Positions 63,863 to 64,000 of a DNA stretch of 64,000 nucleotides are shown in pieces. The position numbers and the translations under genes were made by a program. Numbering within the stretch: position 1 is the stretch's first letter; each line of letters starts with the position of its first letter. Below the pieces are notes generated by a model. The model did no database searches and was not told where the DNA came from. It saw only the letters and a program-made list of their open reading frames with translations. The stretch is from Occallatibacter gabretensis (GTDB taxonomy: Bacteria; Acidobacteriota; Terriglobia; Terriglobales; Acidobacteriaceae): positions 372,001 to 436,000 of the forward strand of contig NZ_LAIJ01000001.1 in the NCBI RefSeq assembly GCF_001449115.1, written 5' to 3'.

Positions 63863-64000
63863 ATGTTCACTCGTTCGACGGGTCCCCGAATTCGCCTTCC
63901 GCGTTCGTTTTCCCTCCTGCGCTGGTTTGTCATCGCAGCTTTTGCGTTACTCGCTTCCAGCCGACAAGCTTCCGCTCAGACTGCGACGACCACGACGCTC
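63863..64000 (+). CDS. Start of a paralogous secreted protein (cut by window end)
   Basis: The first 46 codons: a signal sequence, FSLLRWFVIAAFALLASSRQ then ASAQ, followed by TATTTTL. The start of the gene at 60680 reads similarly (SATTTTL after the signal peptide), so this is a second copy of the same family. AGAGG lies five bases before the ATG. The rest is outside the window. The stretch 63701-63862 holds a small GC hairpin (GCCGCCGGATATCCGGC) and no gene. Confidence 0.75.
   Translation, partial: MFTRSTGPRIRLPRSFSLLRWFVIAAFALLASSRQASAQTATTTTL

Overview
This window looks like a chromosome segment from an Acidobacteriota bacterium, probably class Terriglobia (Acidobacteriaceae-like). The evidence is the gene set and base use: very large Oar-type TonB-dependent receptors, secreted Ig-like and FG-GAP proteins, a full hopanoid operon, a Tol-Pal operon built from ExbB/ExbD/TonB-type parts, and strong C/G-ending codon use in the core genes. 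The species assignment is inference.

Layout. 1-566: the end of a 2-oxoacid:ferredoxin oxidoreductase beta subunit and its terminator. About 600-1870: an IS110-family element whose transposase has a one-base frameshift, with structured non-coding flanks. 2168-3955: a DUF2971 protein and a small GlcG/HbpS-like protein, the latter flanked by two near-identical terminator modules. 4138-9562 (minus strand): a six-gene tolQ-tolR-tonB/tolA-tolB-pal-cpoB operon. 9706-12157: recN, a VOC protein and a small HTH protein.

12224-26794 is the hopanoid and isoprenoid block. It runs ispH, shc, hpnH, an unknown 142-aa protein, hpnA, hpnG, two zinc-dependent dehydrogenases, hpnC, hpnD and hpnE, most with overlapping stop and start codons. 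Convergent to it lie two half-size DMT transporters and hpnJ. HpnC/D/E make squalene, Shc cyclises it, and HpnH and HpnG add and trim the adenosyl side chain. The two dehydrogenases sit where the reductive side-chain step would be expected. ispG lies at 33868-35115.

26868-30402: a HlyD-TPR-TolC export operon with no pump gene. 30649-35452: queF, a membrane protein, an MFS transporter, a small secreted protein, ispG and a CysO/MoaD-like sulfur carrier ending in Gly-Gly-Cys. 35484-35560 is tRNA-Arg(CCT). A 51-bp near-copy of its 3' end recurs at 44659-44709 and brackets a 9.1-kb genomic island. The island holds an integrase remnant, a frameshifted FAD/FeS dehydrogenase, an FAH-family hydrolase, an enoyl-CoA hydratase-like protein and a propeller-type sensor histidine kinase.

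44796-56321: a 1323-aa secreted Ig-like protein, a cobalamin riboswitch controlling a BtuB-like receptor, and an Oar-like receptor. 56551-60375: a zinc-ribbon protein, a secreted TPR-like protein and groEL-groES behind a CIRCE operator. 60680-64000: two tandem paralogous Ig/FG-GAP secreted proteins, the second cut by the window end.
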